From Polycladidibacter stylochi (GTDB lineage: Bacteria > Pseudomonadota > Alphaproteobacteria > Rhizobiales > Stappiaceae): a stretch of 64,000 nucleotides of DNA. The notes below the pieces were generated by a model. That model was given only the letters and a program-made list of their open reading frames with translations. It was not told the origin of the DNA and searched no databases. The stretch lies in contig NZ_LLWE01000024.1 in assembly GCF_001562055.1 (NCBI RefSeq), positions 532,672-596,671 on the forward strand, in the 5' to 3' direction. This document shows positions 60,308 to 64,000 of the stretch, piece by piece. The first letter of the stretch is position 1. Every line of letters starts with the position of its first letter. The position numbers and the translations under genes are program-made.

Positions 60308-62950
60308 ATGAAGAAAAAACTATTAGGGACAGTTGCACTCTCAATCTCTTTGGCTGCTTGTGGCGGCGGCGGCGGTGGAAGTGCTCCAACAACAACGCCA
60401 AGCACATCGTCGGGCGTTAGTACTGCGCCAGCACCAGGCACATCGTCGGGTGGTAGTACTGCGCCAGCACCAAGCACATCGTCGGGTGGTAGTACTGCGC
60501 CAGCACCAGGCACATCGTCGGGTGGTAGTACTGCGCCAGCACCAAGCACATCGTCGGGTGGTAGTACTGCGCCAGCGCCAGTACCTGCGCCTTCAACGCT
60601 TATAAATGTTCCTTTCGCAGGCGATAACGTGAGTTTACGCGTACCGATTGAAAGAGAGCTCAACCGCGAAATCAATAGCGCAGGCTACTTGCTGCAAAAA
60701 TTCACAATTACAGATAGTAATATAGCTCGCGTACATGCAGGTTACACTAATGTGGATGCATATAACGCTGTAAACCTCGCATATGCGCATGCCAGATTTT
60801 ATAATGGCTTCTCGCAAACTGTATCTATTATTGGTTCGAAAGGCTTTCATAAGGATTGGGAAGAGTTTAAATCTAAGACGATTAAAAGCCATGTGCCTCT
60901 AACAGGCTCAGCAGCTGGTACTATTGATGGATTTGCTGCCATTCTAGCCGGATCTGGAAAAAATGGCGCTGTAAAAGGTGTTGCCTTTGATGCAGCATTA
61001 CATGTCGGAGAGTTTGATGAAGCGCCAGGGGATCCCAATAAGTATCCGCTGGGTGATGGGTTGGCAGATGTTATCCGTGATGCAAGGGCTAATGGTTCTG
61101 TCGTTAGCTTGACGACGATTCAAAAGTTAGCGCTAGATAGGCTTAGTTATAGCGATGTATTAAAACAAATTGCCAGCAATCCGAAAAAATCACTAGCGGA
61201 GAATTGGGCCTCTAGTAGTTTTAGATTAATTTCTTCCTCCAGTTTACGCGGCAAATATATTTCGCATTTTGATGATTTTATTGATGCAATTAGCTATTTT
61301 ACAACACAAGGTGTCTGGGTGTTGCCGGGATACGAATTTGATAAAGGCAAAGGCATTAACTTTATAGCTGGCCTACCTATGCAAGTTAAGGCATTGAAAG
61401 AGACGTCATTGGTTGTAGCTTCGGCACTACAAAAGAACGATGCTTCAGGTAAATTGGCTAGTATGAAGCTCTATGACAATGGTTCCAAATATAATGCAGG
61501 TTGCTTCCAAGCTGCTTCCTATTGTTTATCTGCGCCTGCATCTGTTTACACATTAAGAAACTATAGGATGCCTTCGCAGCCGGTCGAGCATGTGCAATCA
61601 ACCAACTTCATAAATGGGGCAGCTATTACTGCAGGTGGAGTTGCGCTGGTTACGAGAGCTTTTCCTAAGCTGCGCACATCCGAAATTGTTGATCGCCTGC
61701 TAGCTTCGGCAAACAATAGATTTGATACCTTTAAAAAGGCTGGCACAACGACTTTTGCCAACGGCTTTAAGCACGATTACAGCGAAGAGTTCGGTCATGG
61801 TCTGTTAGACTTGAAGGCAGCACTGGAACCCATTGGCTCTATTGGTTTGCCAGTAAAAACGAAAGTGAGCGAAGGTATTCGCAGTGTTTCTGAGTTTGGT
61901 TTAACCTACTCAACAGCTGTTAGCCCATCGATCAATAAGGCACTATCCAATATAAAGTTTACCGTTTTTGATAGTTTGGGCGCTCCGTTTGTCTCGTCGG
62001 GTGAAGCTCTCATGCAAAGTCAGGGGGCGCAGCTCTCAAATCAGCTTGAGGGGCTTACGTCAGAAACCTCTCATGAAAGAGCTGGTACAGCAGCAAGTTT
62101 TGCAGGTTTTTCTTTTAGTCGTCAAAATGCTCCAATTAAAGTGAAAGATTGGCAACTTGGCTTTGGTAGCACTAAGCAAATTACAGGATCACTGGGGTTT
62201 GTCGCTGCGCCTGTACAGGCCGTCAATAATGCGACAAGTGTAATGGGGCTGGCAGATGGTGGGCTGGCAGTTGGCGCGGTTAAGCGAGACGATCAATTCT
62301 CCTATGGCTTAATGTCGTTTATGGATGCTCAAGAGGCGCAGAAAGAAAAGCTGGGTCTAGGGGCTTCTGCAGCCTACAACTTTGATAATGGTGCAAAGCT
62401 ATCCCTCGGCGTTAGTGCGATGCGCGAAAATGGCTCATATCTTGGCCTTGGTTTTGCTAATAGCAATAAACACACAGAGCAATACGCAGCTTTTACCTCT
62501 ACAGTAAATGCGGGCTTCCAATTGCCTTTGGCTGATATGTCCTTGTTTGCTAATGCCGAGCTCGGTTTGGCTCAGGGGCAGGCTGCGGGCCTGATAACTG
62601 ATATCGAAAGCAGTGTATTAACCGGCTTTACTCTTGGTGCGTCAATGACTGACGTTGCCCTTGGTAATGATAGGCTTACGTTTACATTGAGCCAGCCATT
62701 ACATCTTGAAACAGGTAGCATGACGCTTCGGTTGCCAAATGATCGCAATAAGGATGGTACGGTTCTGTATAAGTCGCAGACTGTCGATTTCACAAAAGCT
62801 GTGCGCCAGTGGGATATGGGATTTGAATATCAAGCCCAGTTAAGCGATGCAACGCAATGGCGCTTTGGGGGGGCACTTGAGATCAACGATAATGGTCGTG
62901 CTGGAGAAACAGGTGCCACGATTATGAGTGCAATAACCCATCGGTTCTAA
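60308..62950 (+). CDS. Lipoprotein/autotransporter with degenerate subtilisin-like domain
   Basis: The 880-residue protein has a lipoprotein signal (LSISLAAC, lipobox Cys18) followed by a Gly run and five 12-residue Pro/Thr/Ser-rich repeats (32-91). Residues about 110-520 follow the subtilisin (S8) layout: VSIIGSKGFHKDW takes the place of the catalytic VxDTG strand (Asp replaced by Gly176), GSAAGTIDGFAAILAG that of the HGTHVAGxIAG helix (both His lost, Ala203, Ile206), and NFINGAAITAGGVAL that of GTSxAAPHVAG (Ser replaced by Asn436). Residues about 600-880 look like an autotransporter beta-barrel ending in Phe. So it is a probable inactive protease-fold surface protein. No processing partner is nearby. 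Confidence 0.8.
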   Translation: MKKKLLGTVALSISLAACGGGGGGSAPTTTPSTSSGVSTAPAPGTSSGGSTAPAPSTSSGGSTAPAPGTSSGGSTAPAPSTSSGGSTAPAPVPAPSTLINVPFAGDNVSLRVPIERELNREINSAGYLLQKFTITDSNIARVHAGYTNVDAYNAVNLAYAHARFYNGFSQTVSIIGSKGFHKDWEEFKSKTIKSHVPLTGSAAGTIDGFAAILAGSGKNGAVKGVAFDAALHVGEFDEAPGDPNKYPLGDGLADVIRDARANGSVVSLTTIQKLALDRLSYSDVLKQIASNPKKSLAENWASSSFRLISSSSLRGKYISHFDDFIDAISYFTTQGVWVLPGYEFDKGKGINFIAGLPMQVKALKETSLVVASALQKNDASGKLASMKLYDNGSKYNAGCFQAASYCLSAPASVYTLRNYRMPSQPVEHVQSTNFINGAAITAGGVALVTRAFPKLRTSEIVDRLLASANNRFDTFKKAGTTTFANGFKHDYSEEFGHGLLDLKAALEPIGSIGLPVKTKVSEGIRSVSEFGLTYSTAVSPSINKALSNIKFTVFDSLGAPFVSSGEALMQSQGAQLSNQLEGLTSETSHERAGTAASFAGFSFSRQNAPIKVKDWQLGFGSTKQITGSLGFVAAPVQAVNNATSVMGLADGGLAVGAVKRDDQFSYGLMSFMDAQEAQKEKLGLGASAAYNFDNGAKLSLGVSAMRENGSYLGLGFANSNKHTEQYAAFTSTVNAGFQLPLADMSLFANAELGLAQGQAAGLITDIESSVLTGFTLGASMTDVALGNDRLTFTLSQPLHLETGSMTLRLPNDRNKDGTVLYKSQTVDFTKAVRQWDMGFEYQAQLSDATQWRFGGALEINDNGRAGETGATIMSAITHRF
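60401..60580 (+). repeat. Five tandem 36-base repeats in the autotransporter gene
   Basis: Five in-frame 36-base units encode [S/G]TSSGGSTAPAP (first unit GV for GG). The first residue alternates Ser/Gly from unit to unit, suggesting a 72-base doublet copied twice. They form a flexible linker after the lipid anchor. Confidence 0.95.
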
Positions 62951-63000
62951 TAGTGCCTTATGTACGTGAGTGCGAATAAGCGCAATATCCGCTAATGTTA

Positions 63001-63035
63001 AGGCCCTGCTCTATGGATAGAGTGGGGCCTTTTTG
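63001..63035 (+). terminator. Rho-independent terminator of the autotransporter gene
   Basis: AGGCCCTGCTCTA pairs with TAGAGTGGGGCCT (two G-T pairs) and is followed by TTTTTGTTG, about 50 bases after the stop. Confidence 0.92.
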
Positions 63036-63087
63036 TTGTCTGGCGGTAGTCGTTTATTTCCAAAGCCTGTTGCTTATTGGTTGAAGA

Positions 63088-63576
63088 TTATTTTGGAAGT
63101 TTCCAGTCGGCGCGAGGAAAGTGACAGCTATAACCTTCAGGGTAGCGCTGTAAATAATCTTGATGTTCGGGCTCTGCTTGCCAAAATTCTTGTGTGGGTT
63201 TTACCTCGGTGACAACGGGCCCAGGCCATAAGCCGCTTGCCTCTATTTCGTCTATTGTTGCCAAAGCAATATTTTTTTGTTCTTCATTACAGTAGAAAAT
63301 GGCTGATCTATAGGAGCTGCCAATATCGTTGCCTTGTCTGTTGAACGTGGTTGGGTCGTGTATTTGAAAGAAGTATGAAAGCACCTGCCGATAGCTGATT
63401 CTTTTTGGGTCAAAGATCACTTCTAGAGTCTCAGCGTGATTCCCGTGGTTACGATAGGTGGCATTTTTTATTTCACCGCCACAATAGCCCACACGTGTGG
63501 ATACCACACCCTCAAGGTGGCGAAATAACTCCTGCATTCCCCAAAAACAGCCGCCAGCTATTAAGGCTTTTTCCAT
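63088..63576 (-). CDS. msrA: Peptide methionine-S-sulfoxide reductase MsrA
   Basis: The 162-residue protein has the catalytic [11 protein letters not shown] (Cys of GCFW), [21 protein letters not shown], and [17 protein letters not shown]. It reduces the S epimer of methionine sulfoxide. AAGGAGAAAAAT precedes the chosen ATG; a start seven codons earlier is less likely. Confidence 0.95.
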   Translation of the reverse strand: MEKALIAGGCFWGMQELFRHLEGVVSTRVGYCGGEIKNATYRNHGNHAETLEVIFDPKRISYRQVLSYFFQIHDPTTFNRQGNDIGSSYRSAIFYCNEEQKNIALATIDEIEASGLWPGPVVTEVKPTQEFWQAEPEHQDYLQRYPEGYSCHFPRADWKLPK

Positions 63577-63744
63577 ATTTTTCTCCTTGAGTTTCATAGG
63601 ATAAGTGGTTTTGTTCCTAGGATTCGAGAGTTAATCATAGCCTGGGATAACTTATTCACGTTCTCATGAACGCAGAAATGAGCCAAATTTTGTTTGAATT
63701 CATGTTTGATCGTGAATTCTTCGAAATAAAATTAACATCCTGGG

Positions 63745-63773
63745 TTGACGACGCAAGATCGTTTCCCTATAAC
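63745..63773 (+). promoter_or_regulatory. Probable rRNA-operon promoter
   Basis: TTGACG (63745-63750) and TATAAC (63768-63773) are spaced by exactly 17 bases, with an AT-rich upstream stretch (AAATAAAATTAA) like an UP element. Confidence 0.75.
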
Positions 63774-64000
63774 CCAGCTCATCGAGAGCGACGGCGCTGC
63801 CGGCGACGGCACAATGCGCTCTAGAGTTTCATGAATGTGAAATGATTTATCACCCTGGAGTGATTTGGGGTTGATTACTTTTTTGCTTTTGTGTAGGGTT
63901 TGTGTCCCTGTTCATTGACAATTGAATATGATTTAGAAAGAGAAACGTAGGCGGCGCTGTCTGCGACTTGGGATCTGGATGAGAGTTTGGATTTTGAGTT
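63774..64000 (+). other. Probable 16S rRNA leader (boxA-like antitermination region)
   Basis: After the promoter comes a structured GC-rich segment (AGAGCG.../CGCTCT around 63788-63823), then TGTTCATTGACAATTGAATA (63908-63927) and AAAGAGAAACG. The TTGACAATTGAATA motif is characteristic of alphaproteobacterial 16S leaders and includes a boxA-like element. No open frame is present. The 16S gene itself would begin beyond the right edge. Confidence 0.7.

Noticed and set aside
60401..60580. A CRISPR array
   Set aside because: The repeats are contiguous, in frame and without spacers; they encode a Pro/Ser/Thr linker.

Overview
The window looks like a chromosomal segment of an alphaproteobacterium of the Hyphomicrobiales (Rhizobiales) with moderate GC, estimated by eye at just under 50 %. 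The assignment rests on gene order: priA-atpHAGDC; chvI-chvG-hprK-EIIA-HPr-ahcY next to a DivL-type kinase; addBA-trxA; sppA-ihfB-lapA; rpsA-cmk-aroA-TIGR02300-tRNA-Ala; and lptCAB-rpoN-hpf-ptsN. A marine or host-associated relative of the Stappiaceae is possible, but the sequence alone does not settle the genus.

Layout: (1) 1-7.8 kb: 5' part of a transaldolase-like gene, primosomal helicase priA and the F1 part of ATP synthase, closed by a strong terminator. (2) 8-10.4 kb: a small protein resembling the C-terminal domain of GcrA, and PEP carboxykinase. (3) 10.8-16.3 kb: the ChvG/ChvI envelope-stress two-component system, a short HPr kinase, a mannose-type EIIA, HPr and S-adenosylhomocysteinase. 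(4) 16.5-21.3 kb: a DivL-like kinase with Tyr in place of the phospho-His, then a TsaE-AmgK fusion and MurU (peptidoglycan sugar recycling). (5) 21.4-30.2 kb: the AddAB recombination nuclease, thioredoxin, GrpE and a TRIC-like channel. (6) 30.2-37.5 kb, mostly minus strand: LapA, IHF-beta, SppA, chorismate mutase, a structured intergenic region that may encode a small RNA, S1, CMP kinase, EPSP synthase and a zinc-ribbon protein. (7) 37.6-47.0 kb, more accessory: tandem identical tRNA-Ala genes, a secreted caspase-like protein, photolyase, a complete UgpBAEC-type glycerol-phosphate importer and a HutW/HutX haem-use pair. (8) 47.1-57.2 kb: sHSP, DUF1150, EIIA-Ntr, HPF, sigma-54, the LptABC export genes, RNase D, a nucleoside hydrolase, QueG and a GST. 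(9) 57.3-64 kb: UppP, an NDUFA9-like protein, tRNA-Leu, an AT-rich stretch, a lipoprotein/autotransporter with a degenerate subtilisin domain, MsrA, and what looks like the promoter and leader of an rRNA operon running off the right edge.

Most of the window is housekeeping. The PTS proteins (HprK, EIIA-Man, HPr, EIIA-Ntr) have no sugar permease nearby and form a regulatory set beside ChvG/ChvI and sigma-54. AmgK-MurU and UppP feed cell-wall precursors, and Lpt builds the outer membrane. The least explained items are the secreted caspase-like protein, the subtilisin-fold autotransporter that has lost its catalytic residues, the stand-alone GcrA-like protein, and the minus-strand structured RNA whose terminator loop resembles an anti-Shine-Dalgarno sequence.
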